Shown piece by piece: positions 1 to 6,874 of a stretch of DNA of 27,027 nucleotides. Every line of letters begins with the position of its first letter. Within the stretch, counting starts at the first letter, position 1. A program made the position numbers and the translations under genes. The stretch spans positions 1 to 27,027 of the forward strand of contig DASUZB010000269.1 of the NCBI GenBank assembly GCA_036377075.1. The letters are read 5' to 3'. Source of the stretch: DASUZB01 sp036377075 (GTDB lineage: Bacteria; Actinomycetota; CALGFH01). The notes below the pieces were generated by a model. That model saw only the letters and a list, made by a program, of their open reading frames with translations, was not told the DNA's origin and made no database searches.

Positions 1-216
1 GCTCACGCCCAGCGCCACCGTCGCGACCAGCAGGCCCAGCGACGCCAGCAGCGTGAGCTGGGCAAGCCGGGCCGGCCAGGTGTGCCGCGCAGCCCGGCCG
101 GCGTCTGCCCGGCCGGCCGGGGCGTGCGGGCTGGCCGCCGCCCGCTGCCCCACCGGTGCGTCCTCGATCCCGCCGGGCCGGTCGCGTGCGGGCTGTCGTG
201 GTCGCTCCCGCGCCAT
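1..216 (-). CDS. Partial membrane protein, N-terminal end only
   Basis: This reading frame runs off the left edge of the window, so only about 72 residues are visible. The chosen ATG at 216 has a GGAG Shine-Dalgarno-like sequence about 6 bases upstream. The first 45 or so residues are rich in Arg, Ala and Pro and look disordered and cytoplasmic. They are followed by a hydrophobic stretch (QLTLLASLGLLVATVALGVS) that looks like a first transmembrane helix. The same frame stays open upstream to about 504 and contains a second helix-like stretch (AAWLLPCAVAFVTLW, near 265-315), so the true start could lie further upstream, for example at a GTG near 411. The strand and the helix are clear, but the family is not recognisable. 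High-GC DNA often holds open frames by chance, so this remains tentative. Confidence 0.4.
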   Translation of the reverse strand, partial: MARERPRQPARDRPGGIEDAPVGQRAAASPHAPAGRADAGRAARHTWPARLAQLTLLASLGLLVATVALGVS

Positions 217-487
217 CGTGGCTCCGCGTTCGCCGCCGTCGTCAACCTGACGGAACCGCAGTGTACGCAGCCAGCGTCCCCACAGCGTTACGAACGCAAC
301 CGCGCAGGGGAGGAGCCACGCTGCCGTCGAGCCCGCCGGGGCGGCCTGCGCCGCCTGTGCCGCCTTCCGTGTCCACGCCGACCCGGCCGGCCACCCGTTC
401 TGCCTCTGCACGCAGTGACCAGCCGGCCGCGCCACGACACTGGAAACCGCCTGGTCGCGCTCGGCGGCTTTGGTCGAGGATCGGGCG

Positions 488-1105
488 ATGATCGAGGATC
501 CCAAGGCCGTGGTCCGGCGTGGCTACGATGCCCTGTCCTACCGGTACCGCAGCGACGACGCCAGCGACGGCAACTACGGTCCCTGGCTGGTGGCGTTGCG
601 CGCCCGCATCCCGGCTGGCGCGGCAGTGCTCGACCTGGGCTGTGGCAACGGCGTCCCGGTCGCCCGCCACCTGGCCGCGGCGGGCCACGCGGTCACCGGG
701 GTCGACCTCAGCCAGGTGCAGGTCCGACGCGCATGGCGCCTGGTCCCCGGCGCGACCTTCCTGCACGCCGACGTCGCCCAGGTCACCCTGCCGGCCGCCG
801 CGTTCGACGCGGTCGTGTGCCTGTACACCCTCATCCACCTACCCCTGGACGAGCAGCCCCCGCTGCTTGGACGCATCGCCGGCTGGCTTCGACCCGGAGG
901 CTGGCTGCTGGCGACCACCGGCCATGAAGCCTGGACCGGCACGCAGGACGACTGGCTCGGAGGCGCGGCACGCATGTGGTGGAGCCACGCCGACCAAGCC
1001 ACCTACCGGGCATGGATCCAGGCGGCCGGTCTCCAGGTCACCGCCGAGGAGTTCGTCCCCGAGGGCGACGGCGGTCACGCCCTGTTCTGGGCCCGCCGGC
1101 CCTGA
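488..1105 (+). CDS. Class I SAM-dependent methyltransferase
   Basis: Predicted cytoplasmic enzyme of 205 residues that transfers a methyl group from S-adenosylmethionine; the acceptor cannot be told. SAM-binding motif I is clear at residues 47-55 (VLDLGCGNG). It is followed by an acidic strand-2 motif (GVDLS, about 71-75) and motif II-III features (FDAVVCLYTLIHLP, then LRPGGWLLATT). These match the Methyltransf_11/25 group, whose members are usually 200-270 residues. The ATG at 488 was chosen because GAGG lies about 8 bases upstream; a TTG at 470 is an in-frame alternative. The 271 bases before it, up to the partial minus-strand gene, show no other supported feature. A tetR gene follows 78 bp downstream on the same strand. 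Confidence 0.85.
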   Translation: MIEDPKAVVRRGYDALSYRYRSDDASDGNYGPWLVALRARIPAGAAVLDLGCGNGVPVARHLAAAGHAVTGVDLSQVQVRRAWRLVPGATFLHADVAQVTLPAAAFDAVVCLYTLIHLPLDEQPPLLGRIAGWLRPGGWLLATTGHEAWTGTQDDWLGGAARMWWSHADQATYRAWIQAAGLQVTAEEFVPEGDGGHALFWARRP

Positions 1106-1164
1106 CCGAGCCAGGGCCCGTACGTGGAGCAGTAGGCCGTTGACGGGGTTGCATTCCTCGGCGT

Positions 1165-1184
1165 TGCAGTAAACACTTACTGCA
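1165..1184. promoter_or_regulatory. Perfect 20-bp palindrome, probable TetR operator
   Basis: The arms TGCAGTAA and TTACTGCA are exact inverted repeats around the spacer ACAC. The site ends on the A of the tetR start codon at 1184. Its GTAA...TTAC core is typical of operators bound by TetR-family dimers, which usually repress their own promoter. A -35-like TTGACG lies at 1140-1145 but no well-spaced -10 is evident. No Shine-Dalgarno sequence fits between the site and the ATG, which would be compatible with a leaderless transcript. The palindrome is seen directly; the regulator that binds it is inferred from position. Confidence 0.7.
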
Positions 1185-1786
1185 TGCGTGACAGTCGAGC
1201 TGCGCTCCTGGCCGCGGCGGCGGAGGAGTTCGCCAGGCACGGCCCGAAGGGTGCCCGGATCCAGGCGATCGTCCAGCGGGCCGGGGTCAACGAGCGCATG
1301 ATCTACCACCACTTCGGCAGCAAGGACGGCCTGTACGCCGCCGTGCTGCAGGAGCAGGCGGACGGGCTGGTCCAGGCCTGGCGCTGGATCATCGACACCG
1401 CCGCCGAGCTGGAGCCCTACGAGGGCATGCGCATGGTCCTGACGGGCTTCGCCGACGTCTTCGCGGCGCGGCCGCTGATGGTGGCCCTGACGCTGCACGA
1501 GGCCCTCGGCGGCTGGCGGACCCTGCCGTTGCCCACCGCGGACGACATGCCGTTCCCCAAGCTGCGGGAGCTGTACGAACGCGGCCAGCGCCAGGGGGTG
1601 TTCCGCACCGACTGCCCGTTTGCGGTCGCCCACGGGGTCGCCATGAGCGCGCTGGTCGGCAGCGCCGTGCTGGCGCCCCGGGGCGCCGAGGTCCTCAAGG
1701 CCGCCGGCCTGGACCCCGATCCGGCCAGCCTGCGTGACCAGGTCGTCGGGCAGCTCCTGGACGGCATGACCGGACCCACCCCGTAG
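1184..1786 (+). CDS. TetR/AcrR-family transcriptional regulator
   Basis: A 200-residue dimeric DNA-binding repressor. The N-terminal TetR helix-turn-helix lies at about residues 8-55: AAAEEFARHG, then IVQRAGVNERMIYHHFGSKDGLY, the family's signature. The rest is an all-helical C-terminal domain expected to bind a ligand, with no recognisable specificity. The length is normal for the family. The ATG sits on the last base of a perfect palindrome, which suggests autorepression. The gene stops 8 bp before a DUF998 membrane-protein gene, and its TAG overlaps that gene's AGGAG ribosome site, so the two are almost certainly co-transcribed. The DUF998 protein is therefore the most likely regulated partner. 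Confidence 0.92.
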   Translation: MRDSRAALLAAAAEEFARHGPKGARIQAIVQRAGVNERMIYHHFGSKDGLYAAVLQEQADGLVQAWRWIIDTAAELEPYEGMRMVLTGFADVFAARPLMVALTLHEALGGWRTLPLPTADDMPFPKLRELYERGQRQGVFRTDCPFAVAHGVAMSALVGSAVLAPRGAEVLKAAGLDPDPASLRDQVVGQLLDGMTGPTP

Positions 1787-1794
1787 GAGCGCCG

Positions 1795-2511
1795 ATGACC
1801 ACCACCGTCGACCTCTCCCCCGCAGGCGCCACGCCGAGCACCCTTGCCACCAGGACGCTGCTTGCCTGCGGCGCGATCGCCGGGCCGCTGTTCACCCTCG
1901 CTTGGGTGGTCGAGGGCGCCACCCGCGCCCACTACCGGCCGCTGCGGCATCCGGTCAGCTCCCTGGAACTCGGCGACTTCGGCTGGACGCAGCGCGCCAA
2001 CTTCATCGTGGCGGGCCTGCTGACGCTGGCGTTGGCGATCGGGCTGCGGCGTGCGCTGCGGCCCCTGGGCGGCTCGACCTGGGGACCGCTGCTGGTCGGG
2101 GCCCACGCGATCGGCCTGCTCGGCGCGGGGATCTTCGTCACCGATCCGGTGAGCGGCTACCCGCCCGGCACCCCCGACCACCTGCAGGCGTACGGCAGCG
2201 TGCACGCCGCCCTGCACGACCTGTTCTCGGTCGGCACCTTCGTGGGACTGCCCATCGCCTGCCTGGTGATGGCCCGGCGCTTCGCCGGCTGGGGCCAGCG
2301 CGGCTGGGCGATCTACTCGGCGGCCACCGGTCTGCTCTTCGTGGCCGGGTTCGTGCTCGCCAGCATGGCCTTCAACCAGGTCGAGAGCGTGGTGGAGCTT
2401 GGCGGGCTGTTCCAGCGCGCCACCGTCACCCTCGGCTGGACCTGGCTCACCCTGCTCGCCATCCACCTGCTGCGAGCCCTGCCCCAACCCCCGACGAGCG
2501 GGCCGGCCTAG
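1795..2511 (+). CDS. DUF998 family integral membrane protein
   Basis: A 238-residue multispanning inner-membrane protein with about six hydrophobic helices: residues 22-40, 68-86, 97-116, 143-160, 170-190 and 208-228. The DUF998 signature is visible in the first loop (HPVSSLELGDFGWTQ), followed by a VTDPVSGYPPGTP loop and a conserved LHDLFS segment. The family's biochemical role is not established. AGGAG at 1785-1789 overlaps the stop of tetR and fits this ATG well. The gene is the second member of a tetR-DUF998 pair, an arrangement in which the regulator often controls the membrane protein. It converges on the FAD monooxygenase gene with only 18 bp between the two stops. Confidence 0.85.
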   Translation: MTTTVDLSPAGATPSTLATRTLLACGAIAGPLFTLAWVVEGATRAHYRPLRHPVSSLELGDFGWTQRANFIVAGLLTLALAIGLRRALRPLGGSTWGPLLVGAHAIGLLGAGIFVTDPVSGYPPGTPDHLQAYGSVHAALHDLFSVGTFVGLPIACLVMARRFAGWGQRGWAIYSAATGLLFVAGFVLASMAFNQVESVVELGGLFQRATVTLGWTWLTLLAIHLLRALPQPPTSGPA

Positions 2512-2529
2512 CGGTCACGCGGCAAGCCC

Positions 2530-4206
2530 TCAGGTGCTGGCGGCGACGGCGGCGGCACGGGCGCTGGGGAGGCGCCAGCCGGCGGCCCGCTCGACCAGGT
2601 CGGGGAAGGCGGCGACCTCCGGGGCGGTGGCGGCGAGGTGGCCGTCGGGGCGGATCAGCCAGAGGGCGCCGGGCCTGCCGCCGTAGGCGGCGGCCAGCGC
2701 GCCCTCGGCGTCGACCAGGACGCCGGCGCCGGCGGGCAGGTCGCTCGGGGGCTCGGAGCCGGCGGGCCAGGCGAGCCACAGCTTGGCGGGCGGCCGTGGC
2801 GGCGAGGCGGCGGCCGCCCGCACGGCCGCCGCGCGCGCATCGTCGAGGCCGGCGGGCAGGTAGAGGCCGAGGAAGCCGCCGTCGAGCAGCTCCCGCAGCC
2901 TGCTCACCTTCGGGTCGTCGCCGGCGGTGCGGCAGGGGGCGTCGGGAGCGACCGCGCCGGGCCGGGGGCCGGAGTGCTTGGCCGCAGCGCGCGAGCCCCC
3001 GTCCGGCCCGGCCTGCACGATCGGGGAGGCGTCGTAGGTGTAGGGCTCGGAGAGCCTGCCCGAGTTCACCCGCCGCCGCAGCGCCTTCGAGCGCAGGCTG
3101 CCGCGCAGGATCGCGTTGCGTGCCAGGCGCGCCAGCCGGTTGGGCGGGACCATGAAGCGCATGGTGGCGCCGGTCACCGCCAGGTTGTGGAGGGCGGCGG
3201 CGCGCCGCTCGGGGTCGTAGGTGTCCAGCAGCTCCGCCGGCGCCTTGCCCGCGAGGACCAGGGCGAGCTTCCACGCGAGGTTCTCCGCGTCGGCCACGCC
3301 CGAGTTCAGTCCCCTGGCGCCGAACGGGCTCATCAGGTGGGCGGCGTCGCCGGCGAGGAACACCCTGCCGACGCCGAAGCGCTCGGCGGAGCGCTGGTGG
3401 AAGCGGTACACCGAGGCCCAGACGACCTCGTAGGGGACCTCGCCGATCACCGCGCGGATGCGCCCGTCGAGCCGGCCGGAGGCCAGCTCGTCGTCGAGGT
3501 CGACCTCGCCGGGGATCTGCCAGTCGATGCGCCAGACGTCGTCGGGCTGCGGGTGGACGAGCACCTGGCGACCGGGGTTGAAGGGCGGGTCGAAGAAGAA
3601 GCGGCGCTCGCTGGGGAACGGCAGCCGGGCGCGGACGTCGGCGATCAGGAAGGTGTCCGGGAAGGAGTGGCCCGGGAAGTCGACGCCGAGCGCCTTGCGG
3701 ACGGTGGAGCGCGGGCCGTCGCAGGCGACCGCGTACGGCGCGGAGCGGCGCTGCCGGCCCCGCGGGCCGGCGACGGTCAGGGTGACCCCGCCCCCGTCCT
3801 GCTCGACCGTCTCGACCCGGTGGCGCCAGCGCAGCTCGATCAGCTCGCTGGCCTGCACCGCGCGGAGCAGGAACGCCTCGACCTCGGCCTGGCCGAGGTT
3901 GATGAACGGCGGGAAGGCGTCCGTCGCCACCGGGGGGAAGCGGATCTGGAACAGCTCGGTGCCGCGGAAGTAGGTGCGGCCGAGCTTCCACGAGACCCCG
4001 CGCTCGGCCATGGCCCGGCCCAGGCCCACCCGCTCGAAGATCTCCAGCACGTCCCGCTGCACGCAGATCGACTTGGAGCCCTCGCCCGTGAGGCCCTCGT
4101 TCGCCTCCAGCACCACGCTCGGCACCCCGAGCCTGGCCAGGCACAGCGCGGCGGTCATGCCGACCGGCCCGCACCCGACCACCAGAACCGGCTCGCGCCC
4201 GGCCAT
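2530..4206 (-). CDS. FAD-dependent aromatic hydroxylase (MhpA/PheA-like)
   Basis: A 558-residue class A flavoprotein monooxygenase. Such enzymes use NAD(P)H and O2 to hydroxylate phenolic or related rings. It has an N-terminal FAD dinucleotide fold (GCGPVG, residues 11-16), the FAD/NAD(P)H 'DG' motif (ACDGPRSTVRKALG, near 163) and the 'GD' motif (FLAGDAAHLMSPFGARGLNSG, near 287). A C-terminal thioredoxin-like extension of about 200 residues is typical of the MhpA/phenol hydroxylase group. The ATG at 4206 is preceded by a strong AGGGAGG site 7 bases upstream, which overlaps the end of the MBL-hydrolase gene 2 bp before it. The two are therefore translated as a pair. The substrate is unknown; the neighbouring hydrolase and LivF remnant suggest uptake and breakdown of an aromatic or polyketide-like compound. 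Confidence 0.88.
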   Translation of the reverse strand: MAGREPVLVVGCGPVGMTAALCLARLGVPSVVLEANEGLTGEGSKSICVQRDVLEIFERVGLGRAMAERGVSWKLGRTYFRGTELFQIRFPPVATDAFPPFINLGQAEVEAFLLRAVQASELIELRWRHRVETVEQDGGGVTLTVAGPRGRQRRSAPYAVACDGPRSTVRKALGVDFPGHSFPDTFLIADVRARLPFPSERRFFFDPPFNPGRQVLVHPQPDDVWRIDWQIPGEVDLDDELASGRLDGRIRAVIGEVPYEVVWASVYRFHQRSAERFGVGRVFLAGDAAHLMSPFGARGLNSGVADAENLAWKLALVLAGKAPAELLDTYDPERRAAALHNLAVTGATMRFMVPPNRLARLARNAILRGSLRSKALRRRVNSGRLSEPYTYDASPIVQAGPDGGSRAAAKHSGPRPGAVAPDAPCRTAGDDPKVSRLRELLDGGFLGLYLPAGLDDARAAAVRAAAASPPRPPAKLWLAWPAGSEPPSDLPAGAGVLVDAEGALAAAYGGRPGALWLIRPDGHLAATAPEVAAFPDLVERAAGWRLPSARAAAVAAST

Positions 4207-4208
4207 GC

Positions 4209-5174
4209 TCAGCCTCCCTGGAGCTCGCGCCACACCGCCTGGTCGCGCTCGGCGGTCCAGATGCGGGGGTGGACGCCGCTGCACTCGTCGAAGGCGCGCT
4301 GCACGTTGAAGGGCATGCAGTGCTCGAAGATCGGCCAGCCGCCGTAGCGGGGCTGCAGCGCCTCGTAGGCGAGGTCGAACGCCTCCTTGACGCCACCTTC
4401 GCGCCGCACGACCTCGGCGGCGATGCGGTACACGGTGGTGAGGAAGTCGCGCGTCTGCTCGACCGCCTCGACGACCGCCGCGCCCCGCACCGCGGGCCCG
4501 CGGCCGCCGACCAGGGCGTCGGCGCCCATCGCCGCCAGCCGGGCCAGGGTCGCGCCCGACCAGTCGCCCACGTAGGCGTCGCCCATGTACGGCGCCGCCC
4601 GCGCCTCCACCAGGTCGCCGGCGAACATCACCCGCTCGTCGGGCAGCCAGGCGACCACGTCGCCGGAGGTGTGGCCGCGGCCGAGGAAGCGCAGCTCGAC
4701 CACGCGCCCGCCGAGGTCGACGGTCAGCTCGTCGGTGAACGTGACGGTCGGCCAGGTGAGCCCCGGGATCGTCTCGATGTGGCGGAACAGCCGCGGGAAG
4801 CGGCGCGCCTCGCTCTCGAAGTCCTGGGTCCCACGTTCGGCGACCAGCGCCCTGGTGCCGGCGTGGGCGATGATCCAGTCGGCCTCGAAGGCGGAGGCGC
4901 CGAGGGTGCGCACCGCGTGGTAGTGGGTCAGCAGCAGGTAGCGGACCGGCTTGTCGGTCACGGTGCGCAGCTCGTCGAGCCACTCGCGGGCCATCACCGG
5001 GGTCGCCCTCGCGTCGACCGCGAGCACGGCGTCGCGGCCGACGATCGCGCCGACGTTGGGATCGCCCTGGGCGGTGTAGGCGTAGACGCCGTCGGCCAGC
5101 TCCTCGAGGACGCACTGCTGGTCGGCGAGGTCGGTCGAGGAGGCGAACGGCTTTGCCTGGCTGGTCCCGGTCAT
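4209..5174 (-). CDS. MBL-fold metallo-hydrolase with altered metal motif
   Basis: A 321-residue protein of the metallo-beta-lactamase superfamily. The fold is visible as beta strands (VGAIVGRDAVLAVDA), the metal-site loop THYHAVRT (residues 83-90), GRGHTSGD (165-172) with His168, and FAGDLVEA (184-191) with Asp187. The usual HxHxDH reads H-Y-H-A-V-R here, so the second-metal Asp-His pair is missing while the first two histidines remain. I recall this variant from a subgroup annotated only as MBL-fold hydrolase; the substrate is unknown. The ATG overlaps the stop of the upstream LivF remnant (ATGA) and has a GGAGG-rich leader. It sits 2 bp before the FAD monooxygenase gene, so a shared catabolic role is likely. 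Confidence 0.85.
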   Translation of the reverse strand: MTGTSQAKPFASSTDLADQQCVLEELADGVYAYTAQGDPNVGAIVGRDAVLAVDARATPVMAREWLDELRTVTDKPVRYLLLTHYHAVRTLGASAFEADWIIAHAGTRALVAERGTQDFESEARRFPRLFRHIETIPGLTWPTVTFTDELTVDLGGRVVELRFLGRGHTSGDVVAWLPDERVMFAGDLVEARAAPYMGDAYVGDWSGATLARLAAMGADALVGGRGPAVRGAAVVEAVEQTRDFLTTVYRIAAEVVRREGGVKEAFDLAYEALQPRYGGWPIFEHCMPFNVQRAFDECSGVHPRIWTAERDQAVWRELQGG

Positions 5175-5530
5175 CGCGGCGCTCCCTCCCCCTCCACCTC
5201 CGCGGCGATCTCGACGTAGCCGCGGCCCAGGTAGGCGGCCCTCACACCCTCGTCGTCCAGCAGCTCTCCCGGCGTCCCGGCCAGCGCCCCCGTTCCAGCA
5301 CGTAGCCACGGTCGGCGACTGCAGGGCGGCCCCGGCGTTCTGCTCCACCAGCAGGATGCCGAGCCCGCCCTGGTCGCGCAGGCGTGCCAGGGCACGGAAG
5401 ATCTCGGCCACCAGCATAGGCGCGAGCCCGAGGCTGGGCTCGTCGAGCGGCACCCGCCCGCGGGTCGGCGCCAGCAGCCCGGAGACGACCCGGAGGAGGG
5501 TGCTTCCTCCTGCGCGCGGGGCAAAACCGA
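5171..5530 (-). pseudogene. Decayed LivF-like ABC transporter ATPase
   Basis: Remnant of a branched-chain amino-acid-type ABC transporter ATP-binding protein (LivF). A Walker A-like end with STLLRVVSGLLAPTRGR is joined directly to the Walker B end (LDEPSLGLAP), followed by VAEIFRALARLRDQGG and ILLVEQNAGAALQ. An intact LivF has roughly 80-100 residues between these parts, including the ABC signature, so a large in-frame deletion is present. The Walker A Lys is also absent. After AALQ the frame shifts at least twice: ADRGYVLERG is in one frame and ALAGTPGELLDDEGVRAAYLG in another. The final frame ends at 5171 with a TGA that overlaps the hydrolase ATG, preserving the old operon join. No other Liv subunits are in the window. 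Confidence 0.85.
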
Positions 5531-5560
5531 CTACGCGGACCCGATCAGCGGGCGGAACTG

Positions 5561-6796
5561 CTAGACGCCGCCCTGCACCCTCGAGAGGAGGACCTGCGCC
5601 GTCTGCCGCAGGCGGTTGTCGAGCGCGTCCATCAGCTTGACCACCGCCTCGGCGGCCCAGTCGGCCGCCGCCTGGCGTTCCTCGAGGTTGGCGAGGTCGC
5701 GGATCTCGCGGTAGTCGACGATGCGGGAGGCGCGGCGGTCGTCCAGCCGCTCCCACGCCAGGACGCGGCCGACCGCGGTCTCGATGCCGAGCCGCTCGGC
5801 GTAGAGGTCGTCGAACAGCCGCTTGGTGGCGGTGCGCTCCTGCATGTCGAGGTAGACGCCCGCGCGGACGGCGCCGTTGGCGGTGAACGCGACGTCGTAG
5901 AAGCCGAAGGGGCCGGCGGCGAAACCGACCCAATTCTCGTAGCCGAACTTGGGCACCCGGAAGCCGGGTTTGCGGCGCGCCACCGATTCGAACATCGCCT
6001 CGAAGAAGCTGTGCCGCACCTCGGCGGTGGCGAAGCCGCCGTCGGCGTCGGAAGCCATCGGCGGCGGCTGGGTGCTGGCGGTGCTGTCCCTTACGGTGCG
6101 CTCCTGCGCCGGCGGCACCGGCATCGGTGCCATCGGCGACGGCGGCATGGCGCTCGGGAGCTGGGACGACGGCTGGGTGGTCGCGGGCGGCGGCACGTGC
6201 GTCGGCGGGGCGGCGGAAGAGTTCCCCACCGGCGAGGAGGCCGGCCGTGGGGGCGAGTAGGCGGGGGCGGGCATGGTCGAGCCCATGGCGCCGCGGCGGC
6301 CGGACTGCCGCCAGCCGCGCGGCTGCACCACCACGTCGAGCACGGGCGCCGGCAGGGAGCGGCCGATCCGCACCAGGCCGATCTCGACCGCGAAGAAGTC
6401 GACCTTGTCGTCGGTGCGGTCGTTGAGCCACTCCAGGGTGCGGCGGTGCTCGTCCGGGAAGCGGGGGGAGACCCACACCACCACCGCCGACTCCAGCGAC
6501 GAGGCGTTGATGATCAGCTCGCCGAGGTGGGTGTCGCGGGTCGGCTCGAGCTTGTTCTCCACGATCACGAGGCGGCCCTGCGGGTCGGTGCCGAGCACCT
6601 GCAAGGTGCCCCCCTGGTCGACCTGGATGCCGCGGCGCAGGGGGGTGATCTCCATGCCGAGGGTCTGGCCGAGCAGGTCCAGGTTCTGGGTGAACCAGGG
6701 CATCAGGTCGGGGAGGTCGTCGCCCCAGAACGAGTGGAGGTCGAGCCGCTCCAGGCGACCGAGGCCCAGCCTCTCGATCTCGATATCGGCCGACAT
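5561..6796 (-). CDS. DUF4268 protein with nuclease-like N-terminal domain
   Basis: A 411-residue protein in three parts. Residues 1-163 resemble the restriction-nuclease-like domain found in front of DUF4268. A candidate D-(x)n-E-x-K site is Asp71 with Glu80-Asn81-Lys82 (LVIVENKLEP), followed by HLGELI, VVWVSPRFPDEHRRTLEWLN and FFAVEIGLVRIG. Residues about 165-255 are a low-complexity Pro/Ser/Ala/Met linker. Residues about 256-411 match DUF4268, with FEAMFESVARRKPGF, a strand-rich core and WERLDDRRASRI. The biochemical role is not established; a nuclease or anti-mobile-element role is possible. The ATG at 6796 follows a GAGGAG site. The neighbouring genes have unrelated roles, so it looks like a single-gene insertion between a catabolic operon and treZ. 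Confidence 0.75.
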   Translation of the reverse strand: MSADIEIERLGLGRLERLDLHSFWGDDLPDLMPWFTQNLDLLGQTLGMEITPLRRGIQVDQGGTLQVLGTDPQGRLVIVENKLEPTRDTHLGELIINASSLESAVVVWVSPRFPDEHRRTLEWLNDRTDDKVDFFAVEIGLVRIGRSLPAPVLDVVVQPRGWRQSGRRGAMGSTMPAPAYSPPRPASSPVGNSSAAPPTHVPPPATTQPSSQLPSAMPPSPMAPMPVPPAQERTVRDSTASTQPPPMASDADGGFATAEVRHSFFEAMFESVARRKPGFRVPKFGYENWVGFAAGPFGFYDVAFTANGAVRAGVYLDMQERTATKRLFDDLYAERLGIETAVGRVLAWERLDDRRASRIVDYREIRDLANLEERQAAADWAAEAVVKLMDALDNRLRQTAQVLLSRVQGGV

Positions 6797-6838
6797 GCAG
6801 CTCCTCTCGCTCGCCCGCCAGCCCCCTTTCGGCGCCTT

Positions 6839-6869
6839 GTTGTACCTCGTACCGGTAGGCCGCCGTCAA
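6839..6869 (-). promoter_or_regulatory. Possible promoter of the DUF4268 gene
   Basis: Read on the minus strand, TTGACG (complement of 6864-6869) is followed after 19 bp by TACAAC (complement of 6839-6844). The DUF4268 start lies about 43 bp further on. The spacing is longer than the preferred 17 bp, so this is a weak candidate. It begins 5 bp beyond the treZ stop and would give the gene its own transcript. Confidence 0.25.
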
Positions 6870-6874
6870 ACCAG

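Noticed and set aside
4207..5115. N-terminal extension of the FAD monooxygenase over the hydrolase gene
   Set aside because: The FAD-binding motif begins right after the ATG at 4206, which has a strong ribosome site; the extension is Arg-rich shadow sequence.
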